Source of the DNA: Xanthomonas cucurbitae
GTDB taxonomy: Bacteria > Pseudomonadota > Gammaproteobacteria > Xanthomonadales > Xanthomonadaceae
Assembly: GCF_002939885.1 (NCBI RefSeq)
Contig: NZ_MDED01000010.1
Span: 1 to 64,000 of the forward strand
DNA length: 64,000 nucleotides
Reading direction: 5' to 3'
Shown here one piece after another: positions 47,677 to 57,724 of this stretch. Within the stretch, counting starts at the first letter, position 1; each line of letters begins with the position of its first letter. The notes under the pieces were generated by a model. It saw nothing but the letters and a program-made list of their open reading frames with translations, was not told where the DNA came from and did no database searches. A program made the position numbers and the translations under genes.

Positions 47677-48249
47677 ATGCTGGTGCTGTTGAACAAACCC
47701 TATGGCGTGCTGTCGCAGTTCAGCGACCGCTCGCAACCACCCAGGCGCACGTTGGCCGAATTTGGCCTGCCAGCGGAGGTCTATGCGGCAGGCCGCCTGG
47801 ATCACGACAGCGAAGGGCTGTTGTTGTTGACCGATGACGGCGCATTGGCGCACCGGCTGACCGATCCGCGCTACAAGCAGCCCAAGACCTATTGGGTGCA
47901 GGTGGAGGGCGATCCGCAGGAGCCACAACTGCAGGCGTTGCGCGAGGGTGTGGTGCTCAACGACGGCCGGACCCGGCCGGCCAGCATCCGCCGGCTCGAT
48001 CCCACACCGACCCTGTGGCCGCGCGATCCGCCGGTACGCATGCGCAAGACCGTGCCAGACGCCTGGCTGGAAGTGCAGATCAGCGAAGGCCGCAATCGTC
48101 AGGTGCGGCGCATGACCGCCGCCGTCGGCCTGCCGACCTTGCGGCTGGTGCGCGTTGCCATCGGTAGCTGGCGGCTGGAGACGCTGGCACCTGGTCAGTG
48201 GCGGGAGGAAGGCGGCCGGACGCCACGATCGGGGCGGGCACGCCGCTGA
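47677..48249 (+). CDS. rluE: RluE-type 23S rRNA pseudouridine synthase
   Basis: This 190-residue enzyme makes a pseudouridine in 23S rRNA. The catalytic aspartate motif is GRLDHDSEGLLLLTDDG, and LNKPYGVLSQF and ISEGRNRQVRRMTAAVG are the other RsuA/RluE-family motifs. No S4 domain is present, as expected for RluE. The ATG at 47677 is 6 bp after AGG; an ATG at 47671 is also possible. The C-terminus is extended by a basic tail (GGRTPRSGRARR). Confidence 0.9.
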   Translation: MLVLLNKPYGVLSQFSDRSQPPRRTLAEFGLPAEVYAAGRLDHDSEGLLLLTDDGALAHRLTDPRYKQPKTYWVQVEGDPQEPQLQALREGVVLNDGRTRPASIRRLDPTPTLWPRDPPVRMRKTVPDAWLEVQISEGRNRQVRRMTAAVGLPTLRLVRVAIGSWRLETLAPGQWREEGGRTPRSGRARR

Positions 48250-48480
48250 AGCGTGGCACGAGCGTGGCATGCGGCCGCGCCGCTGATGCAGGCGCGTGGT
48301 CGTTGGCGTGCATGCCCAGGCTGCATGCCACGCAGTGGTTGGCTCGGATCTACGTCACGCGCGCTTGCCGCGCGGTGCCCTGCCTGTGGAAGCGGCGCCG
48401 GCGCGACGAATACGCGGCTGTGGCCACCAGCAAGGCAACGTCCTCAACGGCCACGCCGTCGTTCGACCTTCCGCAAACGA

Positions 48481-48510
48481 CAACGCCACGGCCCGAAGGA
48501 CGTGGCGTTG
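48481..48510. terminator. Hairpin between convergent rluE and a hypothetical gene
   Basis: CAACGCCACG and CGTGGCGTTG form a perfect 10-bp stem with a 10-nt loop. On the minus strand TCGTTTGC follows, a weak U-tract, 44 bp after the stop of the minus-strand gene. A smaller GGGGT-CAGAT-ACCCC hairpin lies at 48532-48546. Apart from these, the gap 48250-48554 shows no gene. Confidence 0.55.
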
Positions 48511-48554
48511 CAAGGCGAGTCGTCGCACAGCGGGGTCAGATACCCCGACGCGAT

Positions 48555-48986
48555 TTACTCGATACCGTCGCTTGGCGTCACCGCATTGCGGCGCTGGTAG
48601 GCGGCGCGGCGGGCATTGGCATTGCCTGCATGCTCGCGATCCAGGCGGTGCACATTGCCACCCGGTAGCTGCTGATCGCGCTGCCGCTTGCGATAGACCG
48701 CGTAGCCGATCAGGCCCAGGCCGGCCACAGCGGCAGCCACGGTCACCGCCGGGTTGCGCTTGACCAGTTTGGTGGCGACCTTGCCGCCGGTACGCACGGC
48801 ACCCAGGGCGGCGCCGGTCTTGAGCCAGTCGGTGGCGCCGGGACCAAAACCACGCAGGCTGCTGCCTGCATGACGGGCCTGGTCGCCCGCGCTGGAGGCG
48901 GCATGGCGCAGATGATCGCCAGCGTTGCCCGCCAGTTCCAGGGCACGCTCCAGGGCGCGTTCGGTGATGACAGTCAGCTTGCTCAT
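48555..48986 (-). CDS. Hypothetical membrane-associated protein
   Basis: This 143-residue protein has an N-terminal helical region (ITERALERALELAGNAGDHL) rich in Ala, Gly and His, one probable membrane span (about residues 81-97, VTVAAAVAGLGLIGYAV) and a basic, Arg-rich tail. It may be a small inner-membrane protein of the DUF883/YqjD-like, ribosome-associated kind, but the match is weak. AGGAAA stands before the ATG at 48986. Confidence 0.65.
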   Translation of the reverse strand: MSKLTVITERALERALELAGNAGDHLRHAASSAGDQARHAGSSLRGFGPGATDWLKTGAALGAVRTGGKVATKLVKRNPAVTVAAAVAGLGLIGYAVYRKRQRDQQLPGGNVHRLDREHAGNANARRAAYQRRNAVTPSDGIE

Positions 48987-49150
48987 TGGGGGCGTTTCCT
49001 TTCTGAGTACGTGGGGCGCAGTTTGTGGGCTGTGGCGTATAGACGGTGTTAGCGGAATCGGGCGCTGTTTGGCTTGCGGTTAAGTAATGCTGCGCCGCGC
49101 TGCGTCGGTGCCTGGGGGTAAGTGGTAGCGGTGAAAGAGATCAGGGGCTA

Positions 49151-51652
49151 TCAGGTGCCGCGTGGTTTTGCCCTGTGGGTTGCCGAGGCGGTCCACGGAT
49201 CATCCGGCCACGGATGCCGCGGATACCGCCCCTTCATTTCCTTCCTGACCTCCGGATACGTCGTCGCCCAGAAGCTTTTCAGATCCTGGGTCACCTGCAG
49301 CGGGCGGCCGCCGGGCGAGAGCAGGTGCAGGGTCAGCGGGATGCGGCCATCGGCGATGCGCGGGGTTTCGGCCAGGCCGAACAACTCCTGCAGTTTGACC
49401 GCCAGCACCGGTGGTAGCGGGTGCTGCGCATGGTCGAGCGCGTAGTGGATCTGCCGCTCCATGCCCGACGGCACGTTGATGCGGGTGGGGGCATGGCGGT
49501 CGATGGCCTGGCGGCGCTCCCAGGGCAGCGCCGCCTTCAGCGCTTCGCCCAGGCTGGCTTCGTCCAGCGCGTCGAGCCGGGTCTTGCCGGCGAAGGCCGG
49601 GCGCAGCCAGTGGTCGAGCGTGGCCAGCAGCGCCGTATCGGAGAGATCGGGTAGCGCCAGCTCGGGCATCCATGCCCGCAGCGACAGCACGCGGGCGCGC
49701 CATTGCTGCAGGTTGTCGGTCCAGGGCAGGGCGTCCAGGCCGAGTTGGCGCACTGCCTCGGTCAGTGCGTCGGCGGCCTGCGCCGGGTCGACGCGGCCGG
49801 CGGGGCGGCTGTCGAGCACGATGCGGTCGAAGCTGGATTGCCGGCGTGCGATGAGGGCGCGCTTATCGGCGTCCCACTGCACCACGTCCTGCTGCACGAA
49901 GCGCTCGGGCAGGCTGCGGCGCAGGTAGTTTTCGTCCACCGGTGCGGCCCGCAGCAGCAAGGCGTCCTTGGCTTCGTAACGCAGTTCGCTGGCCACAAGC
50001 CAGGGTTCGCCGCGCAGGTCGCTGTGGTCGAACAGGCGTGCGCTGCGGCCGTTGGCCAACAGATAGCGCAGCGGGTCGGTCGGGTGGCGGGCGGCGATGC
50101 GGTCGGGGAAGGCATGCGCGAGCAGGTCGCCCAGCGCATGCGCTTCCACGCTGGCCGGCGGGGTGGTGTCGCAGCGCAGCCGGCGTCGCCATTGCTTGGC
50201 GGCGCTGTCGATGGCGGCCAGGCCACCGCGGTTGGCATCGGGCGCGCTGTGGCCCTGGCGGAACGCGGCCAGGGCACGCCAGCGCGCGGCCAGGCCATCG
50301 CCGCCCTGGCGCAGCGGATCGCGTGCTTCCAGCAGGGCGGCCAGGTCGCAGGCCAGTGCCAGCCGCGGGGCGTCGCCGGCCTGCGCGAGCATCGCCGCCA
50401 GACGCGGATGCGTGCCCAGTGCCAGCATGCGGCGGCCCAGCGCGGTGATGCCGCCGCTGTCGCTGAGCGCGCCCAGCCGTTGCAGCAATTCGCGTGCGGC
50501 GGCCAGCGCGCCGGCAGGCGGTGCATCGACAAAGCGCAGCGCATCGCTGCCCCAGGCCGCCAGTTCCAGCGCCAGCCCGGCAAGCTCCACCTGGGTGATC
50601 TCGGCACGCCGCTGCGGTTCCAGCCGCTGCGATTGCGGCCATAGCCGGTAGGCCCAGCCGCTGGCCACGCGGCCGGCACGGCCGGCGCGCTGGTCGGCCG
50701 AGGCCTGCGCAATGGTGGTCACATCCAGCCGCGAGAACCCGCTGTTGGGATCGTAGTGCGGCTCGCGTGCCTGGCCGCTGTCGATCACCACACGCACGCC
50801 TGGCAGCGTCACCGACGACTCGGCCACGTTGGTGGCCAGCACCACGCGGCGACGGCCCTGCGGGTCCGGCTGCAGCACCTGGCTTTGTGCCTCAACCGAG
50901 AGTTCGCCGTGCAGCGGCAGCACCTGGATGGCCGGGTCCAGCACATCTTCCAGCACGGCGTGCACCCGTGCGATCTCACGCTGGCCGGGCAGGAACACCA
51001 GCACATCGCCGGGATGGGTGGCCAAGGCCTGTTCCACCGCACGGCGCGTCTGCGGCTCCATGGCCTCGTCGCGGCGCGCCGGAAAATGCGCGATCTCCAC
51101 CGGAAAGTTGCGCCCGGCGCTGCTGAGCCGTGGTGCGTCCAGGAAGCCGGCCAGGCGCTCGCCATCCAGCGTGGCCGACATCGCCACGATGCGCAGGTCA
51201 TCGCGCACCTGTGCCTGCACATCCAGCGCCAGCGCCAGGCCCAGGTCGCCGGCCAGATGGCGTTCGTGGAATTCGTCGAACAGCAGCGCGCCCACGCGCT
51301 CCAGCAGGGGATCGTCCTGGATCATCCGGGTCAGGATGCCTTCGGTGACGACTTCTATCCGGGTACGCGCGGAGGTCTTGTTCTCGAAGCGGATGCGGTA
51401 GCCCACCGTCTCGCCGACCGGCTCGCCCAACTGGCGCGCCATGAACAGCGCGGCGCTGCGCGCGGCCACCCGGCGCGGTTCCAGCATCACGATGCGGCGT
51501 CCGGCCAGCCACGGCTCCTGCAGTAGTGCCAACGGCACCTGGGTGGTCTTGCCGGCACCCGGTGGCGCCTCGAGTACCAGACGCGGGTGCGCGGCCAGGC
51601 TCTGCCGCAGCTGCGGCAGCAGCGGGGTGATGGGGAAGGCGGTGTTGGTCAT
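49151..51652 (-). CDS. hrpB: ATP-dependent helicase HrpB
   Basis: This 833-residue DEAH-box protein matches HrpB, a helicase of unclear substrate found in most proteobacteria (not the type III secretion HrpB). Walker A is EAPPGAGKTTQVPLAL, motif II FDEFHERHLAGDLGL, motif III MSATLDGERLA, motif V ATNVAESSVTLPGV, motif VI QRAGRAGRVASG. The HrpB-specific C-terminal part ends with LHLLSPGGRPLQVTQDLKSFW and KGRYPRHPWPDDP. The start at 51652 (MTNTAFPITPLLPQLR) is chosen by family likeness; no good ribosome-binding site is seen. Confidence 0.95.
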   Translation of the reverse strand: MTNTAFPITPLLPQLRQSLAAHPRLVLEAPPGAGKTTQVPLALLQEPWLAGRRIVMLEPRRVAARSAALFMARQLGEPVGETVGYRIRFENKTSARTRIEVVTEGILTRMIQDDPLLERVGALLFDEFHERHLAGDLGLALALDVQAQVRDDLRIVAMSATLDGERLAGFLDAPRLSSAGRNFPVEIAHFPARRDEAMEPQTRRAVEQALATHPGDVLVFLPGQREIARVHAVLEDVLDPAIQVLPLHGELSVEAQSQVLQPDPQGRRRVVLATNVAESSVTLPGVRVVIDSGQAREPHYDPNSGFSRLDVTTIAQASADQRAGRAGRVASGWAYRLWPQSQRLEPQRRAEITQVELAGLALELAAWGSDALRFVDAPPAGALAAARELLQRLGALSDSGGITALGRRMLALGTHPRLAAMLAQAGDAPRLALACDLAALLEARDPLRQGGDGLAARWRALAAFRQGHSAPDANRGGLAAIDSAAKQWRRRLRCDTTPPASVEAHALGDLLAHAFPDRIAARHPTDPLRYLLANGRSARLFDHSDLRGEPWLVASELRYEAKDALLLRAAPVDENYLRRSLPERFVQQDVVQWDADKRALIARRQSSFDRIVLDSRPAGRVDPAQAADALTEAVRQLGLDALPWTDNLQQWRARVLSLRAWMPELALPDLSDTALLATLDHWLRPAFAGKTRLDALDEASLGEALKAALPWERRQAIDRHAPTRINVPSGMERQIHYALDHAQHPLPPVLAVKLQELFGLAETPRIADGRIPLTLHLLSPGGRPLQVTQDLKSFWATTYPEVRKEMKGRYPRHPWPDDPWTASATHRAKPRGT

Positions 51653-51968
51653 GCACGACAAGGATACGGGCCCGCTCGTGCAGGTGCGATGGGTGGAAGG
51701 CAATGTGAGGCCCGTCAGATAATTGCACAGTCGCCTTCGCCTGCGCAGGTGATTAGGCCGTCTAACAGCGTGCGGTGGCCTATGACTGAATTGGCGCTTG
51801 CGCTGCATCCGCAGGCGCAATGCGTGCAGATCGCTGCACCTTTCTGATATCTGCAGTGTCATCGCGGTTGCGTGTTAGCCGATCTGGTCCGAATGCAGGC
51901 GCCCAGCTCGCTTCAGAGCATACGGGTCACGTCGATAACCCGGGTTGAGTCCCGACTCTGGATTCACC
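51653..51968. other. Divergent intergenic region between hrpB and the chemoreceptor
   Basis: This 316-bp region must hold both promoters. No flagellar sigma-28 promoter with both elements was found for the chemoreceptor gene; GCCGATC near 51881 resembles only its -10 half. No gene is supported here. Confidence 0.4.
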
Positions 51969-54086
51969 ATGTCCACCCCGTCCCTGCGTTTTGTCAGCCT
52001 GCAAAGCAAACTGCTTGGTGCACTTGCGCTTGGCTTGTCGATCATTTTGTTGTGCGCACTTGGCGGGCTGGGGACGGCGTGGTTGAGCCTGTCCGGCAAG
52101 GTGCCGCCTGAGGTGGCGCAGGCGTCCAGCAGCGAGGAGATCAGCCGCGACTTTCGCATGCAGGTGCAGGAGTGGAAAAACGTGCTGATTCGCGGGCGCG
52201 ACCCGGCGCTGCTGGACAAACATCTGACTGCCTTCCGCGACAAGGGCCGGCAGGTGCAGGCCAGCACCGAGGCGCTGGCCAAGGCAACCCAGGACCCGCA
52301 GGCGCGTGCGTTGTCGCAGCAATTTGCGCAGGCACATCTGGCTCTGCAGGTCAGTTACGAGGCGGCATTGAAGCAATTCGCGCAAGCCGGGTACGACACC
52401 CAGGTGGGCGATCAGCTGGTGAAGAGCCAGGATCGCGCGCCCAGCCACACGCTCGAAGCATTGGTCCAGCGCAACAAGACGCTGGCCGATGTCGCGGTGC
52501 TGGCCGGAGCGCAGTCGGCGCAGCGCAAGCTGGTGTATTCGGCGCTCGCCACCATTGCCGCCGCGCTGTGCCTGGTGGCGGTGCTGGGGTGGTGGATACG
52601 CCAAGCGATCGTGCGTCCGATCGAAGCCGTTGCGCAGGCCGCGCGCCTGGTGGCGGCCGGCGACCTGTCGGCGCGTGCGGCGGTGCAGACGCGCGACGAG
52701 ATCGGCTTGCTTGGGCAGGCGATGACGCAGGTGGTCACCACGCTGGCCGATGTGTCCAGTGCGCAGGCCGACATGGCCCAGCGGCATGACGCCGGGCAGA
52801 TGAGCTACCGCATGGATGCGCAGGCCTTTCCGGGTGCCTACGGACGGATGGTGGATGACAGCAACGGCTTGGTCGATGCGCAGGTCGGGCTGATTGGCAC
52901 CATGCTGCAGGTGATGCAGCATTACGCGGTGGGCGACATGTCGGTGGACATGCCGCGCCTGCCCGGCGAAAAAGCCCAGATCACCGATGCGATGGATACC
53001 GCCAAGCGCAACCTTGCCGCGATCAATGGCGAAATCCGCAGCTTGGTGGATGCCGCCGCCGCTGGCGACTTCGCCGCCCGTGGCAACGCCGATGCGTACC
53101 AGTTCGAGTTCCGCGGCATGGTCGATGGCCTCAACGGTTTGATGCACAACGTGGACCACAATCTGGGCGAGCTGTCGCAGCTGCTCAAGGCGATCGCCGC
53201 TGGCGACCTGACCGCGCGCATGCACGGCAACCAGCAGGGCGTGTTCGCGCGGATGCGCGACGATGCCAATGCCACCTTGCAGCGCCTGACCGAGATCGTC
53301 GGCGACATTACGCTGGCCGCGCAGACCATCCGGACTGCGTCGGCGGAAATTGCCGCCGGCAACACCGACCTGGCCCGGCGCACCGAACAACAGGCCGCCA
53401 ACCTGGAAGAAACCGCCGCCTCGATGGAAGAGCTGACCTCCACCGTGCGGCAGAACGCCGAGACCGCGCAGCAGGCCAGCCGGGGCGCGCAGGCGGCGGC
53501 GGAGATCGCCAGCCGCGGCGGTGAGATGGTGGCCAGCGTGGTCGACACCATGGGTGAGATCGAAGGCGCGTCCAGGAAAATCGCCGAGATCATCAGCGTC
53601 ATCGACGGCATCGCCTTCCAGACCAATATCCTGGCCTTGAACGCGGCGGTGGAAGCAGCGCGTGCCGGGGAACAGGGTCGCGGCTTTGCCGTGGTGGCTT
53701 CCGAAGTGCGCGCGTTGGCGCAGCGATCGGCCGGTGCCGCCAAGGAGGTCAAGCAGTTGATCGATGCCTCGGTGGACAGCGTCGAACGTGGCAGCGCCCG
53801 CGTGGATCAGGCCGGGCGCACGATGCAGGACATCGTGCAGTCGGTACAGCAGGTCACCACGCTGATTGCGGAGATCTCCGCCGCCTCGCGTGAGCAGGCG
53901 TCCGGCATCGAACAGGTGGCGCGCACCCTCAACGACATGGACGAGACCACCCAGCGCAATGCGGCGCTGGTGGAAGAAGCCTCTGCCGCCGCGCGCGCAA
54001 TGGAAGAACAGGCGGTGGAATTGAGCGAAGCGGTGGCCGTGTTCCGGCTGGATGCACGCACGCGGCGCCTGGCGGCAGTGGCGTAA
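51969..54086 (+). CDS. Methyl-accepting chemotaxis protein
   Basis: This 705-residue inner-membrane receptor has a first span at about residues 14-42, a periplasmic four-helix-bundle-like domain, a second span at about 193-217 ([15 protein letters not shown]), a HAMP domain ([22 protein letters not shown]) and at least one more HAMP-like repeat ([16 protein letters not shown]). The signalling domain has the invariant tip [23 protein letters not shown] (quoted in part) and [16 protein letters not shown]. No CheR-binding pentapeptide ends it. The ligand is unknown. Confidence 0.95.
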   Translation: MSTPSLRFVSLQSKLLGALALGLSIILLCALGGLGTAWLSLSGKVPPEVAQASSSEEISRDFRMQVQEWKNVLIRGRDPALLDKHLTAFRDKGRQVQASTEALAKATQDPQARALSQQFAQAHLALQVSYEAALKQFAQAGYDTQVGDQLVKSQDRAPSHTLEALVQRNKTLADVAVLAGAQSAQRKLVYSALATIAAALCLVAVLGWWIRQAIVRPIEAVAQAARLVAAGDLSARAAVQTRDEIGLLGQAMTQVVTTLADVSSAQADMAQRHDAGQMSYRMDAQAFPGAYGRMVDDSNGLVDAQVGLIGTMLQVMQHYAVGDMSVDMPRLPGEKAQITDAMDTAKRNLAAINGEIRSLVDAAAAGDFAARGNADAYQFEFRGMVDGLNGLMHNVDHNLGELSQLLKAIAAGDLTARMHGNQQGVFARMRDDANATLQRLTEIVGDITLAAQTIRTASAEIAAGNTDLARRTEQQAANLEETAASMEELTSTVRQNAETAQQASRGAQAAAEIASRGGEMVASVVDTMGEIEGASRKIAEIISVIDGIAFQTNILALNAAVEAARAGEQGRGFAVVASEVRALAQRSAGAAKEVKQLIDASVDSVERGSARVDQAGRTMQDIVQSVQQVTTLIAEISAASREQASGIEQVARTLNDMDETTQRNAALVEEASAAARAMEEQAVELSEAVAVFRLDARTRRLAAVA

Positions 54087-54210
54087 GCGAACAGGGCTTG
54101 CGCCTGCGCCCGGCGCCGCGCGGGCGAGACAGCTGCACGCTCTCTGACAGCGACGTGCGGGCCGGGAGACGTGGCCGCACAGCGTGCAGCCAGACAGCGC
54201 GCACCGGCGT

Positions 54211-54690
54211 TCAGCCGGCTTCGCGGACGCGCGCGGTCAGCCCCTTGAGGAAGGCGCGCAGCAGCTGGTCGCCGCAGGGACGGAAATTCTTGTGGCCCGG
54301 TTGGCGGAACAAGGCGGACAGTTCCGGCTTGGACAGCGGGAAGCCGGCACTGGCGAAGATCGCGTGCATGTCCAGGTCCTTGAGTTCGAAGGCCACGCGC
54401 AGCTTCTTCAGTACCAGGTTGTTGCCGACGCGGCTTTCCAGCGGGCGTGGCGGCTGGCTGTCGTCACGCCCGCGAAAGCGCAGGACCAGGCCATCGAGGA
54501 AGCGCGCCAGCATGGCATCGGTACAGGGTTCGAAACCGAGCTCGTCTTCCTTCTTCAACCAGGCCTGGACCTGCGGCTTGTCGAGCGCGAACGCCGGGTC
54601 GGCCAGGTGGGTGATCTGCACCACCTTGTCGTCGCTGAGGTCGAGCATGTAGCGGATGCTGCGCAGTACATCGTTGTGGATCATGACCAT
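54211..54690 (-). CDS. yehS: YehS-like DUF1456 protein
   Basis: This 159-residue cytoplasmic protein contains two DUF1456 repeats, as in E. coli YehS: NDVLRSIRYMLDLSDDKVVQI in the first and NNLVLKKLRVAFELKDLDM in the second, each followed by a short lysine/arginine-bearing helix region. Its function is unknown. GGAG stands before the ATG at 54690; an ATG at 54684 is equally possible. Confidence 0.88.
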   Translation of the reverse strand: MVMIHNDVLRSIRYMLDLSDDKVVQITHLADPAFALDKPQVQAWLKKEDELGFEPCTDAMLARFLDGLVLRFRGRDDSQPPRPLESRVGNNLVLKKLRVAFELKDLDMHAIFASAGFPLSKPELSALFRQPGHKNFRPCGDQLLRAFLKGLTARVREAG

Positions 54691-54878
54691 TCCGGAGCTC
54701 CGACCGTGGCCGGAAAGCACATAGTCTACGGGGCCGGAGTGAAACCTGGCTGACACCGCCGGCCCGCGTGGAGCGGCGACGGACTGCGGTCGCCGCGACA
54801 GGCATGCGTAAGCGTATCGTGCAGCGGCAGCCGGGGATGCTAGGTTCGCCTGAGACCACTCTTCGGGAATGCACAGCG

Positions 54879-57386
54879 ATGGGACCTTCGTACCGATACA
54901 TCGGGCTGCTGGCACTGGCCAGCCTGATGCCACTGGCCGCTGCCGCTGCCGCACCCGACGGCGCTTACCGGCAACCGCCGGAACCGCTTCTGGGCGTGAT
55001 GCGCGCGCCGCTCAATCCTTCTCCGCTGCTGGACCCGACCGGCACCACCTTGCTGCTGGTGCAACGCACTCAGTATCCGCCGATCGCGCGTGTGGCCGAG
55101 CCTTACCTGAAGCTGGCCGGTGTGCGGGTGGAGCCGCGCACCCATAGCCGCCACGACCGGTCGAACGGCTATGGCATTCGTGCCTGCCTGGAAGGGTTCA
55201 GTCTGGTGGACCTGGCCAGCGGCCGGCAGACGCCGGTGAACCTGCCGGCCGGCGCATGCCCTGCGCTGCCGGTGTGGTCGCCGGACGGGCGGCGGTTCGC
55301 GTTCAACGTCACCGCCGCCGATCGTGTGGAGCTGTGGATCGGCGAGGTTGCCACCGGCGCGGTGCGCAGGGTCGATGGCGTGCAGCTCAACCCGGTGCTG
55401 GGCGATGAGCTGCAGTGGCTGGGCGGGAGCGCAACGCTGCTGGTCAAGGCGGTGCCGCCGGACCTGGGCGCCGCCCCGCGCAAAACCGCCGTACCGCTCG
55501 GCCCGCAGGTGCAGGAAACACTGCAGGGCAAGGGCGAAAGCAGCACCTACGAAGCACGCGACACCTTGTCCGGCCCGGAGGATGCGGCCTTGTTCACGTA
55601 TTACGCCACCGCGCAGTTGCTGGCCGTGGATGCGGCCAGTGGCGCCCAGCGCCGGTTGGGGCGGCCGGCGGTCTACGCGGGGGTGGACGGCGCGCCCGAT
55701 GGTCGCCATGTACTGGTGGAGCGGCTGAAACAGCCCTATTCCACTGTCACCACCTATACGCGGTTTGCCCACGACGTGGCGGTACTGGACCTGGACGATG
55801 GCCGCGAGCGCGTGCTGGCTGATCTGCCGGTGGCCGATCGGGTGCCGGTGGCGGGCGTTCCGACCGGGCCACGCGCACATGCCTGGCGCGCCAACCAACC
55901 GGCCACCCTGGTGTGGGCCGAGGCGCTGGATGGCGGCGATTGGAAAGCCAGCGTGCCCGCGCGCGACAAGCTGCTGACCTTGTCCGCGCCGTTCACCGCC
56001 AAGCCGCGTGAACTGGCGCGGGTGCAGCAGCGTTACGCCGGACTGTCGTGGTTTGCCGACGGTGGACGGGCGTTGCTGGAAGAGGAGGACGAAAACCGCC
56101 ATTGGCACCGCACCATCCTGCTGGACACGGACCGGCCGGGCAGTGCCGGGCGGGTGCTGTTCGACCTGTCCACGGACGACCTGTATGCCGATCCCGGCAC
56201 GCCGGAAATGCGCCAGCAGACCAACGGCCATCCGGTCCTGCGCGAGCAAGCTGGTGCGCTGTTGCTCAGCGGAAAGGGCGCCTCGCCCGCAGGCGACAGG
56301 CCGTTCCTGGATCGTTATGCGCTGGAGACCGGCAAGACCGAGCGCCTGTTTCGCAGCGATACCACGGTGGACGAAGTGTTCGCCGGCTTTGCCGGCGACG
56401 ATACGGCGCAGCTGCTCACCTGGCGACAGTCGCCGACCGATCCACCCAATCTATACCTGCGCCGGCTTGGCCAGCGGCAACCGGCGACAGCGGGGGAGGC
56501 GGTCTATGCGTCCACCGCCACGGCCGTGACACATTTCCCGGACCCCACACCGCTGGTGCGCCAGATCGGCAAGCGTCTGGTGACCTACACGCGCAAGGAT
56601 GGCGTGGAGCTGTCGTTCACCCTGTACACCCCGCCCGGCTACAAGGCGGGAACCCGCGTGCCTGCCATCCTCTATGCCTACCCGCTCGACTACGCCGATG
56701 CGTCCAAGGCCGGTCAGGTCAGCGGTGCCGGCGATTGCGACTTCACCCGCCTGCGCGACTATCAACTGTTGCTGCTGGCCGGTTACGCGATCATCGACAA
56801 TGCGGCGTTCCCGATCGTTGGCGACCCCAAGACCGCCTACGACACCTATCTGCAGCAGCTGGTGGACAACGCCACCGCCGCCGTGGACAAGGCGGTGGCG
56901 CTGGGCGTGGTCGATCGGCAACGGATCGGCGTCACCGGGCATAGCCATGGCGCACTGATGACGGCCAACCTGCTGGCACATACCGATCTGTTCCGGGCCG
57001 GTGTCGCCACCAGCGGCAGCTACAACAAGACCCTGACCCCCTTTGGATTCCAGAGCGAGCGCCGCTCGTTCTGGGCGGCGCCGGAGGTGTATGCGCAGGC
57101 GTCGGCGTTCTTCCACGCCGACAAGATCAACGAACCGTTGCTGATCGTGCATGGCATGGACGACGCCAATCCGGGCACCGAAACCACGCAGGCACCGCGC
57201 CTGTTCCAGGCGATCCGCGGCAATGGCGGCACCGCACGCCTGGTGCTGCTGCCGTTCGAACCGCACTGGTACACCGCGCGCGAATCCAACGAGGACGTGG
57301 TGGCCGAAATGCTCGACTGGTTCGACCGCTACGTGAAGCATGCGCCGGCGGGTGCGGCCCCCGCTGGTGCCAACCCGGCACCCTAG
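54879..57386 (+). CDS. S9 peptidase of the glutamyl endopeptidase type, exported
   Basis: This 835-residue protein has a signal peptide (LLALASLMPLAAAAAA), a long beta-propeller-like N-terminal part and a C-terminal prolyl-oligopeptidase domain. The serine nucleophile is in VTGHSHGALM, a GHSHG variant of the usual GxSxG, the aspartate in HGMDDANPGTE and the histidine in PFEPHWYTA. YTPPGYKAGTRVPAILYAYP opens the hydrolase domain. It resembles chloroplast-type glutamyl endopeptidases, whose bacterial relatives are periplasmic. Its TAG lies inside the left arm of a 71-bp inverted-repeat element. Confidence 0.9.
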   Translation: MGPSYRYIGLLALASLMPLAAAAAAPDGAYRQPPEPLLGVMRAPLNPSPLLDPTGTTLLLVQRTQYPPIARVAEPYLKLAGVRVEPRTHSRHDRSNGYGIRACLEGFSLVDLASGRQTPVNLPAGACPALPVWSPDGRRFAFNVTAADRVELWIGEVATGAVRRVDGVQLNPVLGDELQWLGGSATLLVKAVPPDLGAAPRKTAVPLGPQVQETLQGKGESSTYEARDTLSGPEDAALFTYYATAQLLAVDAASGAQRRLGRPAVYAGVDGAPDGRHVLVERLKQPYSTVTTYTRFAHDVAVLDLDDGRERVLADLPVADRVPVAGVPTGPRAHAWRANQPATLVWAEALDGGDWKASVPARDKLLTLSAPFTAKPRELARVQQRYAGLSWFADGGRALLEEEDENRHWHRTILLDTDRPGSAGRVLFDLSTDDLYADPGTPEMRQQTNGHPVLREQAGALLLSGKGASPAGDRPFLDRYALETGKTERLFRSDTTVDEVFAGFAGDDTAQLLTWRQSPTDPPNLYLRRLGQRQPATAGEAVYASTATAVTHFPDPTPLVRQIGKRLVTYTRKDGVELSFTLYTPPGYKAGTRVPAILYAYPLDYADASKAGQVSGAGDCDFTRLRDYQLLLLAGYAIIDNAAFPIVGDPKTAYDTYLQQLVDNATAAVDKAVALGVVDRQRIGVTGHSHGALMTANLLAHTDLFRAGVATSGSYNKTLTPFGFQSERRSFWAAPEVYAQASAFFHADKINEPLLIVHGMDDANPGTETTQAPRLFQAIRGNGGTARLVLLPFEPHWYTARESNEDVVAEMLDWFDRYVKHAPAGAAPAGANPAP

Positions 57387-57453
57387 TCCACTAAATCATT
57401 GAAACGATCCCACTTGGCGCATTACAGCCGATTCCTCGGATTCAGTGGACTAG
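57383..57453. repeat. 71-bp element with perfect 10-bp inverted ends
   Basis: CTAGTCCACT (57383-57392) and AGTGGACTAG (57444-57453) are perfect inverted ends around a 51-bp, less GC-rich middle. The left end contains the stop codon of the S9 peptidase gene. It is either a long hairpin terminator or a small remnant of a mobile element. No target-site duplication is obvious. The rest of the gap to the next gene (57454-57724) shows nothing that I can support. Confidence 0.55.
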
Positions 57454-57724
57454 TCTGCGGTTGGCCACAGCGCTCGGATGGGCGCTGCGTGTCGATCGCT
57501 GCTGGCGACAGGCAGGTGGCCAAGAGGGTGCTCGCCGGCAGTTGCTCGGGTATTGCGAATGGACCGCCGTCGATGCGGCCAACGCCATGTCGGCGATCCA
57601 TCGACGCCGCCGACATGGCCTCGATGGAGCGTGGATCGGCTTCGCCAAGCCGGCGCTGTGTGATCGAATAGTGCGTGTTCCTCTTGCCAACGCACGCCAT
57701 GCAACGCCAGCCCAACTCCAGCGC

